The notes: generated by a model not told the origin, from the letters alone. A DNA stretch of 64,000 nucleotides from Halobacteriovorax sp. HLS (GCF_004006665.1 NZ_QOCL01000001.1:124001-188000); one strand, 5' to 3'; counted from the stretch's first letter, positions 25,717 through 34,805 are shown. Translations and numbers: made by a program.

Positions 25717-25757
25717 TTCTCCTAAAATGCGTGTGAAACATTTAAATTTTAGGAGAA
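25717..25757 (-). promoter_or_regulatory. Perfect 12 bp inverted repeat covering the ribosome site of the L,D-transpeptidase gene
   Basis: On the minus strand TTCTCCTAAAAT (25757-25746) is repeated inverted as ATTTTAGGAGAA (25728-25717) with a 17 nt gap. The second arm contains the Shine-Dalgarno AGGAGA, 4 nt before the ATG. If the mRNA includes both arms the stem would hide the ribosome site. TTGACG at 25784-25779 and TACTTT at 25761-25756, 17 bp apart, could be a promoter whose start falls inside the first arm; in that case the dyad is better read as a protein-binding operator. Confidence 0.65.
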
Positions 25758-25835
25758 AGTACAACAAACAACACATCGCGTCAAAAGATTTAACCCCACG
25801 ATGTAAACATTACAGCATCTAAATGGCTGATATTA

Positions 25836-26000
25836 CTAAGCAGCACTCTTTCTAAGCCGATACTCTTCCAGCAGGATCTCCCACTCGGGCGTATTCTTCT
25901 TTAAAGTAAAAAGTTTAAGATGATTTCTTGCCTTACGCTGGCGAGAGGTGAGTTTACTTTTCTTACAACGTACTAACTCTTTAGAATTCTTTTTTCTCAT
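25836..26000 (-). CDS. Small basic protein, 54 residues
   Basis: ATG 26000 has a near-perfect TGGAGG 8 nt upstream, and the frame stops with TAG at 25838-25836. The product starts MRKKNSKELVRCKKSK and ends LLEEYRLRKSAA, with about one third Lys/Arg in the first 35 residues and an acidic patch after them. It has no signal peptide or membrane segment. The composition suggests binding to nucleic acid or ribosomes, but no family is recognised. It lies 123 bp upstream of the L,D-transpeptidase gene on the same strand. Confidence 0.65.
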   Translation of the reverse strand: MRKKNSKELVRCKKSKLTSRQRKARNHLKLFTLKKNTPEWEILLEEYRLRKSAA

Positions 26001-26171
26001 ATAAAAGACCTCCACTTGTTATTCTCATTATACGCCTCTCAAAGACACATCGCAACATTCCTCAACATCCATAATCAAACTAATGGTAAATATTAGATTA
26101 ATTTAAGTTTTTTGTTGAAGTTTCGTATAACTAACATTAAATTCACACAACACATTATAAAGGACTTGTTC

Positions 26172-26915
26172 TTGAAAGCTATCTTAACAATATTTACACT
26201 TTCACTTTTCACTTTCCATGCAAATGCTTTGTCTTCAAAGTGTGAATCAAAATGGGGAAAAATAGAGTCTAACAAGTCAATCAAATCAAAGTATTCCAAC
26301 CTAAGAAATATATGTGATCTTGAAGCAAAGATGATCATTGGAAAAATGGTTAGAAACTCTAGCTCAATTTCCTACAAGAGCGCAAAAGTTCAAATGTTTA
26401 AAAACTTAGATCATCACGATGGAAAAGTATGTTCAGTATACTCTAAGGAGTGCTTAAGTACACGAAGAGTACCAAACCACAGAGAAATGAACGCAGAACA
26501 CACTTGGCCAAAGTCAAAGGGAGCAAGTAAGAAACCTGCCGTAAGTGATCTTCATCACCTATTCCCATGTAACTCCGAAGTTAATTCAATCCGTTCTAGT
26601 TACCCATTTTGTGAAGTAACTACCACAGATTGGACAAATAATATGTCTGCACTTGGTAAAGATAAAGACGGTACAACTTGTTTTGAGCCACCAAAAGAAC
26701 ATAGAGGTAATATTGCAAGAGCTATGTTCTACTTCTCTGCTAGATATCAAATGAAAATTGATCCTAAACAAGAAGCTTGGTTTAAGAAGTGGAATAAAGA
26801 AGATCCAGTTGACCAAGAAGAAATTGATAGAAATCAAGCTGTCTCTAGAATCCAAAAGAATACAAACCCTTTTATAGACCAGCCTGAGCTTGTAGACATT
26901 ATTTCAAACTTCTAA
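26172..26915 (+). CDS. Secreted endonuclease I (EndA/Vvn family)
   Basis: 247 residues from TTG 26172, chosen because AAAGGA lies 7 nt upstream and the signal peptide MKAILTIFTLSLFTFHANA follows at once; the upstream TTG at 26112 gives no signal. The beta-beta-alpha-metal motif is NAEHTWPKSKGA, with the catalytic His, followed by DLHHLFPCNSEVNSIRSSYPF, the Asn/metal block. These are periplasmic or secreted non-specific DNA/RNA nucleases with structural disulfides; Cys are present. In a predator it could digest prey nucleic acid. Confidence 0.9.
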   Translation: MKAILTIFTLSLFTFHANALSSKCESKWGKIESNKSIKSKYSNLRNICDLEAKMIIGKMVRNSSSISYKSAKVQMFKNLDHHDGKVCSVYSKECLSTRRVPNHREMNAEHTWPKSKGASKKPAVSDLHHLFPCNSEVNSIRSSYPFCEVTTTDWTNNMSALGKDKDGTTCFEPPKEHRGNIARAMFYFSARYQMKIDPKQEAWFKKWNKEDPVDQEEIDRNQAVSRIQKNTNPFIDQPELVDIISNF

Positions 26916-26923
26916 TTAAAAGT

Positions 26924-26955
26924 AAGGAGTTTACTCAATCTGACTAAACTCCCTT
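26924..26955. terminator. Hairpin between convergent genes
   Basis: GGAGTTTA (26926-26933) pairs with TAAACTCC (26945-26952) across an 11 nt loop, between the ends of the endonuclease and nitrobindin-like genes. There is no U-run on either side, so intrinsic termination would be weak. Confidence 0.4.
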
Positions 26956-26962
26956 CATGGAT

Positions 26963-27529
26963 TTACATTCTTGTAAGTGTATTCTTCTCAGTGTGATGAA
27001 AAATAGAATCTCTCCCTTTCATTAAGATTTGAGTATCCTCATCATAAGAAAATGAATTCTCGTTATTTTTAGTTATTTTTAAATCATAAGCGACAGTTTT
27101 GAACTCTTCATTTAAAAAAATATTTGAACAGATTCCATAGGTCTCACTACCTAGCTTTGCATGAACTTCAAAGCTATTGGCATCGCTACTAACAGTTCCA
27201 CCGGCCAAGACACTCACTCCCCTTGGAACTACAAATGACTTCATCACCTGTTTGTTTTCATTATCCCAAATGAAATAGCCTACTTCTTCATGAAAAGGAT
27301 CATCATCTCCTTCTTCCCACGCCATAGTACTATAACGAAGAACACCTAATACCTGTTCATGATTTTCAACATCATCTATTTGCTCAAACCTGTAAACTTG
27401 TTTGAATTTAGTATTCTCAGTATCTCTATCAGGTGAAGGGGCCGTATTTTCACCTGTAAAGTCTTCTCCACTCGACCAGAGTCCGACGAGATAAGACAGT
27501 GGACCTAAACTTTTCTTTTCATTACTCAT
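26963..27529 (-). CDS. Nitrobindin/THAP4-like heme-binding beta-barrel protein
   Basis: 188 residues. LGPLSYLVGLWSSGEDFTGENTAP, QVYRFEQIDDVENHEQVLGVLRYSTMAW, FHEEVGYFIWDNENKQVMKSFVVPRGVSVLAGG and later SFSYDEDTQILM follow the order of the nitrobindin/DUF1794 barrel. The family binds heme, or in bacteria may bind small hydrophobic ligands or peroxynitrite-related species. The conserved proximal His near the C-terminus may be H in FHHTEKN, but this is unsure. No signal peptide. Single gene. Confidence 0.75.
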   Translation of the reverse strand: MSNEKKSLGPLSYLVGLWSSGEDFTGENTAPSPDRDTENTKFKQVYRFEQIDDVENHEQVLGVLRYSTMAWEEGDDDPFHEEVGYFIWDNENKQVMKSFVVPRGVSVLAGGTVSSDANSFEVHAKLGSETYGICSNIFLNEEFKTVAYDLKITKNNENSFSYDEDTQILMKGRDSIFHHTEKNTLTRM

Positions 27530-27680
27530 ATATTCTCCTATTTAAGAATATGATAACAAAATCAGCTGAATCCTCCACAACAAATCTATTATACCTACAG
27601 CGACCATACGCATCGTTTCAATTTCGAGAAAGTCCGATAGGATTAGTGCAATTTTCAACACACTATTTTAGGAGTTCTCG

Positions 27681-29276
27681 ATGAGAAAACTAGCAATACT
27701 AGTCGCTATTTGCGCAATTGCAACAGCTTGTAATAAGCAAGGACCGAGCAAAAAAACTTTTGTTTACTGTTCTGAAGGAAGTCCAACTGCTTTTAACCCA
27801 CAAATCACGTCTGATGGCACATCAAACAACGCATCGGCCCATACTATTTATAACAGATTAGTAGAATTTGAGTACGGCTCTACTAAAATAACCCCAGCTC
27901 TTGCGCAGAGCTGGAGTATTTCGGAAGATAAACTTGAATATACTTTTAACCTAAGAAAAGGCGTAAAGTTTCACACAACTAAATACTTTACTCCAACAAG
28001 AGAATTGAATGCAGATGATGTGATTTTTTCTTTTGATAGAATGAGAGTATCTACACACCCGTATTACAAAGTAAGTGGTGGTACTTATGAGTACTTCAAC
28101 GGAATGGATATGGGTAACCTTATTAAAGATATTGTTAAACTCTCTGATCATTCTATTAAGATCGTTCTAAATAAACCTGAGGCTCCATTTCTTGCAAATA
28201 TGGCCATGAGCTTTATGAGTATTCTTTCAAAAGAATACGCCGATACTCTTATCGCAGCTGATACTAAAGATAAAATTGATAACTTTCCTATTGGAACAGG
28301 CCCATTCTCTTTTTCTTCATATCAAAAAGATAATATTATTAAGTACAACTCTTTTAAAGATCACTTCGCCGGTGCACCAAAAGTTGATAGACTTGCATTT
28401 GCAATAACTCCAGATGCTTCAGTTCGTTACCAGAAATTAAAAATTGGAGAATGTCATTTAGTTATTGAGCCTTCTCCAGCAGATATAAACTCAATGAGAG
28501 ATAATAAAGAGATCTCTTTGCTTGAAGGACCTGGCCTTAATGTTGGTTACCTTGCAATGAATACTCAAAAAAAGCCTTTCGATAATTTAAAAGTTAGACA
28601 GGCCATTAATCACGCTCTTAATAAGAGTGCATATATCGATGCAATTTACCTAGGTCATGCAAAAGCTGCAAAGAATCCACTTCCTCCTACTATTTGGTCA
28701 TATAACAACTCTGTTGTTGATTACGACTATAATATTGAAAAAGCGAAATCTCTTTTAAAAGAAGCTGGCTTTGCCAATGGATTTGAAACTGAAATCTGGA
28801 CTCTTCCAGTAACTCGTCCTTACAATCCAAATGGTAAGAAGATGGGTGAAATGATGCAAGCAGATCTTGAAAAAGTTGGCATCAAAGTAAAACTCATTTC
28901 ATATGAATGGCCAACATATTTAAAGAAGTCATCTGCAGGAGAACACGCTATGGTTCAACTTGGTTGGACAGGAGATAACGGTGACCCAGACAACTTTCTC
29001 TACACTCTTCTTGGTTGCTCGGCAGTTGAAGCAGGCTCGAACTATGCGAGATGGTGTAATAAAGATTTTGAAGATCTTGTAGTAAAGGCAAAAAGAGTTA
29101 CTGACCTAAGCGAAAGAACTGAGCTTTATGAAAGAGCGCAAACAGTATTTAAATCACAGGCCCCTTGGGTTCCTATTGCACACTCTATTATCTTTAGAGC
29201 CATGAGTTCAAAAGTAATAGGCTATAAAATAGATCCTCTTGGCGGAGATATTTTCAAGACGGTGGATTTAAAGTAA
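27681..29276 (+). CDS. dppA: Peptide ABC transporter substrate-binding lipoprotein
   Basis: 531 residues with lipobox IATAC (Cys17) and ribosome site GGAG. The mature part is an SBP_bac_5 protein: FVYCSEGSPTAFNPQITSDG, LAQSWSISEDKLEYTFNLRKGVKFHTT, and KSAYIDAIYLGHAKAAKNPLPPTIW. It binds di- or oligopeptides in the periplasm and delivers them to the DppBCDF transporter encoded downstream; the DppA/OppA choice is by overall similarity. First gene of a five-gene operon, overlapping dppB by one base. Confidence 0.9.
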   Translation: MRKLAILVAICAIATACNKQGPSKKTFVYCSEGSPTAFNPQITSDGTSNNASAHTIYNRLVEFEYGSTKITPALAQSWSISEDKLEYTFNLRKGVKFHTTKYFTPTRELNADDVIFSFDRMRVSTHPYYKVSGGTYEYFNGMDMGNLIKDIVKLSDHSIKIVLNKPEAPFLANMAMSFMSILSKEYADTLIAADTKDKIDNFPIGTGPFSFSSYQKDNIIKYNSFKDHFAGAPKVDRLAFAITPDASVRYQKLKIGECHLVIEPSPADINSMRDNKEISLLEGPGLNVGYLAMNTQKKPFDNLKVRQAINHALNKSAYIDAIYLGHAKAAKNPLPPTIWSYNNSVVDYDYNIEKAKSLLKEAGFANGFETEIWTLPVTRPYNPNGKKMGEMMQADLEKVGIKVKLISYEWPTYLKKSSAGEHAMVQLGWTGDNGDPDNFLYTLLGCSAVEAGSNYARWCNKDFEDLVVKAKRVTDLSERTELYERAQTVFKSQAPWVPIAHSIIFRAMSSKVIGYKIDPLGGDIFKTVDLK

Positions 29277-30295
29277 TGCTAAAATTTCTTTTTAAAAAAC
29301 TTCTAGACTTAATCCCTACTTTAGTAGGGATTTCTATTTTATCGTTTGTTTTAATAAGGCTTGTTCCTGGGGATCCAGTAATGCTCATGCTTGGTGAAAG
29401 AGGGGCCGACCCAGAAGTCTACTCACGAATGAAGAGCGAGCTTGGACTTGATCAACCAATGTACAAGCAATACGCGACTTTTATAGGCAATGCGATCCAA
29501 GGGGATCTTGGAAAGAGTATTATCTCTAAAAGATCAGTGGTAGATGAGTTCTTCTCACGCTTTCCCGCCACACTAGAACTTGGGATATGCTCTCTTATCT
29601 TTGCGGCGCTATTAGGCATCCCCTTTGGCATTCTAGCAGCAGTTAAAAGAAACTCCTTCTATGATTACTTCTTAATGGGTGGCTCCCTTGTCGGCTACTC
29701 TATGCCTATTTTTTGGTGGGGCCTTATCCTCATATTATTCTTCTCTGTCCAACTAGGAATTACTCCTGTCTCGGGAAGAATTGGAATAATGTTTGAAGTA
29801 GAAACTGTAACAGGTTTCATGCTTATAGATACTCTTCTACCACAGACTCTTAATGAAGAAGGTATTGGACCTTTTCTTTCGGCCCTATCTCACTTAGTAC
29901 TTCCTGCTATAGCAATGGGGACGATTCCTCTTGCTGTAATGGCTAGAATGACACGATCAAGTATGCTAGAAGTTCTTGGAGAGGATTACATAAGAACTGC
30001 TAAAGCAAAGGGACTACCAATACGAAAAATTATAGGTATTCATGCCCTAAGGAATGCTCTCATTCCAATTGTTACCATTATTGGACTTATGTTCGGTTCA
30101 ATTATTACAGGGGCAATTCTTACAGAAACCATATTCTCTTGGCCTGGTATTGGAAAATGGCTTGTTGCAAGTATTAACGGTAGAGACTATCCAGTGATTC
30201 AAGGTGGAATTCTCTTTATCGCTACAATGATTGTTATTATTAATTTACTCGTAGACTTAGTTTACGCAGTTGCTAATCCAAAGATGAGGTCTTAA
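29276..30295 (+). CDS. dppB: Peptide ABC transporter permease (DppB-type)
   Basis: 339 residues. The N-terminal LLDLIPTLVGISILSFVLIRLVPGDPV and the MxxLGL block (MKSELGLDQPMYKQY) are typical of DppB/OppB. EYIRTAKAKG-like (EDYIRTAKAKGLPIRKIIGIHALRNALIP) is the EAA loop that contacts the ATPases. About six membrane segments. Its start shares a base with the dppA stop. Confidence 0.92.
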   Translation: MLKFLFKKLLDLIPTLVGISILSFVLIRLVPGDPVMLMLGERGADPEVYSRMKSELGLDQPMYKQYATFIGNAIQGDLGKSIISKRSVVDEFFSRFPATLELGICSLIFAALLGIPFGILAAVKRNSFYDYFLMGGSLVGYSMPIFWWGLILILFFSVQLGITPVSGRIGIMFEVETVTGFMLIDTLLPQTLNEEGIGPFLSALSHLVLPAIAMGTIPLAVMARMTRSSMLEVLGEDYIRTAKAKGLPIRKIIGIHALRNALIPIVTIIGLMFGSIITGAILTETIFSWPGIGKWLVASINGRDYPVIQGGILFIATMIVIINLLVDLVYAVANPKMRS

Positions 30296-31183
30296 ATGGA
30301 CCAAGTAAATGTAGAAGAAAAACTAGACCACCCTATTGTTGAATTTTGGCAATATTTTTCTCAAAACAGAGGAGCTGTTTTTGGACTTGCTCTAATAGTA
30401 TTCTTTACTATTTTAGCTATACTTGCGCCTTTGATCTCTCCTTTTGATCCAACGTCTATTGATCCGACAAATCTTAGAATACCTCCTTCATTTTCAGCAG
30501 GAGGAAATCCTCTATTTGTTTTTGGTACAGATGATGTTGGTCGAGACCTTCTAAGCAGACTTATTTATGGAGCAAGAATCTCGATGATGATTGGTTTTTT
30601 CGTTGTCATTATCTCTTGTAGCATTGGAGTCTTTCTAGGCCTCTTATCAGGGTATTACGGAGGAATGATCGATAGAACGATTATGAGATTTATAGATATT
30701 CTAATGGCCTTTCCATCAATTCTACTGGCAATTGTCGTAGTTTCTGTAATGGGTCCAGGAATCTCGAATGCCATCATCGCAGTGGCCATCGTATCCATAC
30801 CAGGCTTTACAAGAATCGTTAGAGCTTCAGTGCTTGCAGAGAAGAAAAAGCAATATGTGATGGCCTCAAAAACTTTTGGTGCTAGCTCGCTGAGAATAAT
30901 GTTTATAGAAATACTTCCAAACTGCATGGCCCCGCTTATTGTTCAGGCATCACTAGGATTTAGTGATGGTATCTTAAATGCTGCGGCCCTTGGTTTTTTA
31001 GGACTGGGCGCCCAAGCCCCTACTCCAGAGTGGGGAACAATGTTAGCAGATGCACGTCCATTTATTGAAAGTTCTCCTTGGATGGTAACACTACCTGGGC
31101 TTTGTATTCTTTTTGTGGTTTTAGGATTTAATCTCTTTGGAGATGGTCTAAGAGATGCACTCGACCCAAGACTTAAGAGGTAA
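30296..31183 (+). CDS. dppC: Peptide ABC transporter permease (DppC-type)
   Basis: 295 residues with the DppC N-terminal segment, FGTDDVGRDLLSRLIYGARISM, and the EAA loop YVMASKTFGASSLRIMFIEILPN. Forms the channel with DppB. It begins directly after the dppB stop codon. Confidence 0.92.
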   Translation: MDQVNVEEKLDHPIVEFWQYFSQNRGAVFGLALIVFFTILAILAPLISPFDPTSIDPTNLRIPPSFSAGGNPLFVFGTDDVGRDLLSRLIYGARISMMIGFFVVIISCSIGVFLGLLSGYYGGMIDRTIMRFIDILMAFPSILLAIVVVSVMGPGISNAIIAVAIVSIPGFTRIVRASVLAEKKKQYVMASKTFGASSLRIMFIEILPNCMAPLIVQASLGFSDGILNAAALGFLGLGAQAPTPEWGTMLADARPFIESSPWMVTLPGLCILFVVLGFNLFGDGLRDALDPRLKR

Positions 31184-31185
31184 TA

Positions 31186-32154
31186 ATGCTTTTAGAAATA
31201 GATAAATTAAATTTAAAATTTAAAACCTCAAAAGGCACTATCCATGCCATTAGAGATTTAAGCTTTTCGCTTAACCAAGGAGAAACCCTTGGGATCGTTG
31301 GTGAATCCGGTTGTGGGAAATCAATTACTAATTTAGCAATAATGGGACTGCTTCCAGATACGGCAGAACTTTCTGCAAGTAAGCTTCACTTTGAAGGTAA
31401 TGACTTACTCTCTTTAAAAGAAAAACAGTGGCAAGCTCTAAGAGGCGGAGATATTGCGATGATCTTTCAAGATCCAATGACTGCACTCAACCCATCTTTC
31501 ACAGTTGGTTATCAAATAGAAGAAACTCTCGCCTTGCACAGAACCGATCTTACAAAAAATCAGAGAAAAGAATTTGTTTTTGATTTGCTAGATCAAGTTG
31601 GAATTCCTGCTCCAAGAGAGAGAGCAAAGTCTTATGCACACGAACTCTCCGGTGGAATGAGTCAAAGAGTAATGATTGCCCAAGCAATTGCTTGCAATCC
31701 TAAACTTCTCATTGCAGATGAGCCAACGACGGCGCTCGACGTTACAATTCAAGACCAAATTTTAAAACTCCTAAAAGATATTCAAGCTAAGAATAATATG
31801 GCCATGATACTAGTAACCCACGACCTAGGTGTCGTTGCTGAAAACTCTGATCGTATTCAGGTAATGTATGCAGGGGAAGTTATTGAAACAGGTAGCGCAA
31901 GAGACATAATCGAAACGCCACAACACCCATATACTAATGGTCTACTTAGCTCTTTACCAGGCAAGTCTAAAGGTGGTTTTCGATCGAAACTTCCTTCTAT
32001 TGCAGGCATGGTTCCTGACCTAAGAGCGCGTCCATCAGGGTGCCAGTTTAATCCGCGTTGTGAGTATCAAACAGAACAGTGTTTAAAAGAGATGCCTTCA
32101 CTTACGTTAGAAAATCATGCAGTAAGCTGCTTTCATCCATTAATTCAAGGTTAA
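31186..32154 (+). CDS. dppD: Peptide ABC transporter ATPase (DppD-type)
   Basis: 322 residues. Walker A is GESGCGKS, signature is LSGGMSQRVMIAQ, Walker B is LLIADEPTTALD. The C-terminal oligopeptide-transport extension has the Cys cluster CQFNPRCEYQTEQC, which in this family can bind an Fe-S cluster. It starts 2 bp after dppC. Confidence 0.92.
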   Translation: MLLEIDKLNLKFKTSKGTIHAIRDLSFSLNQGETLGIVGESGCGKSITNLAIMGLLPDTAELSASKLHFEGNDLLSLKEKQWQALRGGDIAMIFQDPMTALNPSFTVGYQIEETLALHRTDLTKNQRKEFVFDLLDQVGIPAPRERAKSYAHELSGGMSQRVMIAQAIACNPKLLIADEPTTALDVTIQDQILKLLKDIQAKNNMAMILVTHDLGVVAENSDRIQVMYAGEVIETGSARDIIETPQHPYTNGLLSSLPGKSKGGFRSKLPSIAGMVPDLRARPSGCQFNPRCEYQTEQCLKEMPSLTLENHAVSCFHPLIQG

Positions 32155-32156
32155 TT

Positions 32157-33092
32157 ATGATTTTAGAAGTAAAAGACTTAAAAAAGCACTACCCAATTAC
32201 AAAACCATTTCAAGATACAAAATATGTAAAAGCACTTGATGGAGTGAGCTTTTCAGTTTCTAAAAAGAAAACCTTAGGTATTGTTGGTGAGTCTGGCTGT
32301 GGAAAATCGACACTTGCAAAAACACTAATGGGACTTGAATCTAAAACTGATGGGTCAATATCATTTGAACAAAAAGATATATTTTCTCTTGAGTCTAAGG
32401 ACTTCAGAAAAGCTATTCAAATGATTTTCCAAGACCCATACTCTTCACTAAATCCACGTAAAAAAGCCTGGCAGTTAATTAGTGAACCTCTAATGATTAA
32501 TACAGAACTTTCTAAACAAGAGTGTTTCAATCAGGCCATTTCTCTAATGGAAAAAGTTGGTCTAAGAAAAGAGATGGCCGAACGTTATCCACATATGTTT
32601 AGTGGTGGTCAAAGACAAAGACTTGGGATTGCAAGAGCGCTTGCTCTACACCCAAAGGTTCTAATTTGTGATGAACCAGTCTCAGCATTAGATGTTTCTA
32701 TTCAAGCACAAGTTCTAAACCTACTAATGCAACTGCAAGATGAGCTTGAACTAACATATCTCTTTATTTCTCATGACCTTCATGTAGTAAATCATATAAG
32801 TGATGAAATCCTAGTTATGTATCTAGGAAAGATAGTTGAATATGGCCCAAGAGAGAAAGTATTTGATAATCCGATTCATCCTTACACAAAAGCACTCATT
32901 GCAAGTTCTCCAAGCGTAAGCGTTGATAAGAATAAACATGAGCCTATTACGGGAGAGCTTCCTTCTCCATTAAACCCTCCTACGGGTTGTGCATTTCATA
33001 AGAGATGTCCAATAGCGACGCAGAAATGTTCGCAGCAAACTCCTCCCTTAGAAAGTAAAGAAGGTCGTATGACAGCGTGTTTCGAGGTATAA
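32157..33092 (+). CDS. dppF: Peptide ABC transporter ATPase (DppF-type)
   Basis: 311 residues from ATG 32157, 2 bp after dppD; an earlier in-frame start would lie in dppD. Walker A is GESGCGKST, signature is FSGGQRQRLGIARA, Walker B is VLICDEPVSALD, and the C-terminal extension has CAFHKRCPIATQKC. Completes the peptide importer. With proteases in the window it would take up digestion products. Confidence 0.92.
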   Translation: MILEVKDLKKHYPITKPFQDTKYVKALDGVSFSVSKKKTLGIVGESGCGKSTLAKTLMGLESKTDGSISFEQKDIFSLESKDFRKAIQMIFQDPYSSLNPRKKAWQLISEPLMINTELSKQECFNQAISLMEKVGLRKEMAERYPHMFSGGQRQRLGIARALALHPKVLICDEPVSALDVSIQAQVLNLLMQLQDELELTYLFISHDLHVVNHISDEILVMYLGKIVEYGPREKVFDNPIHPYTKALIASSPSVSVDKNKHEPITGELPSPLNPPTGCAFHKRCPIATQKCSQQTPPLESKEGRMTACFEV

Positions 33093-33132
33093 GAAACACG
33101 TTTTTGCAAATTCACTTTGAAAAAAATACAGT

Positions 33133-33205
33133 GTAGTGCCATTAAGTCTACTGACTTATGGTGCCACTCTGATACTTAATAAAGTGGTGCCAAGCGCCCC
33201 ACTTT
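33133..33205 (+). other. Structured intergenic segment with repeated GTGCCA
   Basis: GTGCCA occurs three times in about 60 bp (near 33136, 33161 and 33187). CCATTAAGTC and GACTTATGG form a hairpin with a 4 nt loop and one bulged T; AAAGTGG (33181-33187) and CCACTTT (33199-33205) form a second. Neither is followed by a U-run. This could be a processed 3' region of the dpp mRNA, a small RNA or a control site; nothing decides between them. Confidence 0.35.
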
Positions 33206-33304
33206 CAACAATAATGATTCCCCTTATTTGTACTCATGGTTTTTGGCATGCAAATCGCATATCTCTCAATCAAAGGCAATATTCCATGAACAGGAGAGAG
33301 ACAA

Positions 33305-33841
33305 ATGAGATCAAATTTGATTATGGCAAACGCTAAAAAGTACACAGAAACAATCAGCGTATTAATTCTATTAACACTACTTACTAGTATTAATGCATAC
33401 GCATTAGAGAGAACACTTCTTTCAATAACTAATGATGAGAATTCCAATACTTTTAAAATGGTCATCGACACCAATGAGAATGAAGATATTGAGAAGTTCT
33501 ACAAAGATACATTTGATGCTAAAGCAAAGAGGATCGAGCGCAAGCTGATAGCTCTAGATAGAATGGAAAGAGGTGTCAATATTGAAAAGATAGATGGTCA
33601 CGAAATAGTTAATTTAAAAAGTGATAATTTCGCTTCCCATAATGGTGGTAACCTAGAGCTAGACACCCTCTACAATGGAGCGAAAGGAACAAGAAAGTCT
33701 TACCAATTAGAACTTGATCGAATTGGTGATTCTTGGGAAGTTCTAAAAAATGGAAAAAAGGTTTCCGTGCTTCACCTAAAATCCAACAAAGTTTTTCTAC
33801 TTGGAACAGTTGGAATTAAAGATATACAGGTAAAAAAGTGA
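33305..33841 (+). CDS. Secreted protein of unknown function
   Basis: 178 residues from ATG 33305 with GGAGAG 8 nt upstream. The N-terminus is basic, then a hydrophobic signal (TISVLILLTLLTSINAYA-LE). The mature 145 residues are rich in Lys, Asp and Asn: FKMVIDTNENEDIEKFYKDTFDAKAKRIERKLIALDRMERG and DRIGDSWEVLKNGKKVSVLHLKSNKVFLLGTVG. No Cys remain after cleavage. Not recognised. A strong terminator follows, so it is a single gene. Confidence 0.65.
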   Translation: MRSNLIMANAKKYTETISVLILLTLLTSINAYALERTLLSITNDENSNTFKMVIDTNENEDIEKFYKDTFDAKAKRIERKLIALDRMERGVNIEKIDGHEIVNLKSDNFASHNGGNLELDTLYNGAKGTRKSYQLELDRIGDSWEVLKNGKKVSVLHLKSNKVFLLGTVGIKDIQVKK

Positions 33842-33855
33842 GTTCAATCAATTAC

Positions 33856-33886
33856 AGAGTGGTGGTTAACACCACTCTTATTTATA
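33856..33886 (+). terminator. Rho-independent terminator
   Basis: AGAGTGGTG (33856-33864), loop GTTAA, CACCACTCT (33870-33878), then TATTTATAT. It ends the transcript of the preceding secreted protein and lies between convergent genes. Confidence 0.7.
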
Positions 33887-33887
33887 T

Positions 33888-34805
33888 CTATGCGGCCTTA
33901 GGAATAAATAAGTCATTACTTATTTCTGATTCAAAAATAGTTTCTAACATTTCTACAAAGTGTCCAAAGAGCTGATGTGTATTCTGTGAAGAACCAACTA
34001 CTTCAATTTCAGAATATGGAATAAAGAAGAAATATTCGTTTCCATTACTGAAACTCGCATTTTCTAAATTACCGTCTCTTCTGATAGAGCTTCCATGAAT
34101 ATTAATATACTGCTCATGAGCATCACCAGAAGCATTAAAGCTTAGAACATCCTCACGATTCTTAATCTTTGCAAAACTCTCTAAATTGAGGGGTAGCTTA
34201 ATGTCATTACAATTCGTAACTTTTTCAAAACTATGACCATTTATAGCAATAATAATTCCTTTCTTGGAAAATTGAGTAATCCTTAGGTCTACTCTTGAAA
34301 GTGGACAATGATCAACTTCCCCTGTTAATTCAATATCAGCGCTAACTCTAAAGTCTCTTAAAGGAAAGTAACTTGTGAGTAACTTTTTAAATACAAATAA
34401 AGAATAAGTTTCTTTATCCATCCATCTCATAGAAGTTAAAGAGATATATGGACCCGATTCATGATGAAGAGAGACTTGAGTATTACTTTGTAAAGTATGC
34501 CATGTCATTTTCAATCGTGGGTCCAAATAAGAAGTATATAACTCATAGAGGTTGGATTTAACTGTCTCTAAATTTCTTTGATACCAAATAGGATAGCTTT
34601 TTAAGAACTCTAATCCTTTTTCAAGTAACTCAATTTTAGAAGAATCATTTAGTATATTTTCTCTCTGAATAAGGCATGACTTATTCCAATTCGCCCAGTG
34701 GAATTTCAACTGACCATTATCGCTCAATTGAAGCTCCTTATCGAGATCACTTTCTTCAAAATAATTTTTAAGCTCGCCTACGCGTGCCTTTTTAGAATTA
34801 GCCAT
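33888..34805 (-). CDS. Cytoplasmic protein of unknown function, 305 residues
   Basis: No signal peptide or membrane segment. The N-terminus MANSKKARVGELKNYFEESDLDKELQLSDNGQLKFHWANWNKSCL is followed by a mixed alpha/beta region; the C-terminal half, with SADIELTGEVDHCPLSRVDLRITQFSKKGIIIAIN and later NGNEYFFFIPYSEIEVV, is beta-rich and could be a PilZ- or similar small-barrel fold, but motifs are not clear enough. On the minus strand TATATT ends 6 nt before the ATG and no ribosome site is seen, so the mRNA may be leaderless. Not recognised. Confidence 0.6.
   Translation of the reverse strand: MANSKKARVGELKNYFEESDLDKELQLSDNGQLKFHWANWNKSCLIQRENILNDSSKIELLEKGLEFLKSYPIWYQRNLETVKSNLYELYTSYLDPRLKMTWHTLQSNTQVSLHHESGPYISLTSMRWMDKETYSLFVFKKLLTSYFPLRDFRVSADIELTGEVDHCPLSRVDLRITQFSKKGIIIAINGHSFEKVTNCNDIKLPLNLESFAKIKNREDVLSFNASGDAHEQYINIHGSSIRRDGNLENASFSNGNEYFFFIPYSEIEVVGSSQNTHQLFGHFVEMLETIFESEISNDLFIPKAA

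Noticed and set aside
26112-26171. Longer start of endonuclease I
   Set aside because: The extension is not a signal peptide, while TTG 26172 has a ribosome site and a clean signal sequence.
33181-33205. Rho-independent terminator after dppF
   Set aside because: A hairpin is present but there is no U-run after it.
33136-33336. 66-residue frame before the secreted protein at 33305
   Set aside because: It covers the structured repeat region, lacks a ribosome site and overlaps the better-supported gene.
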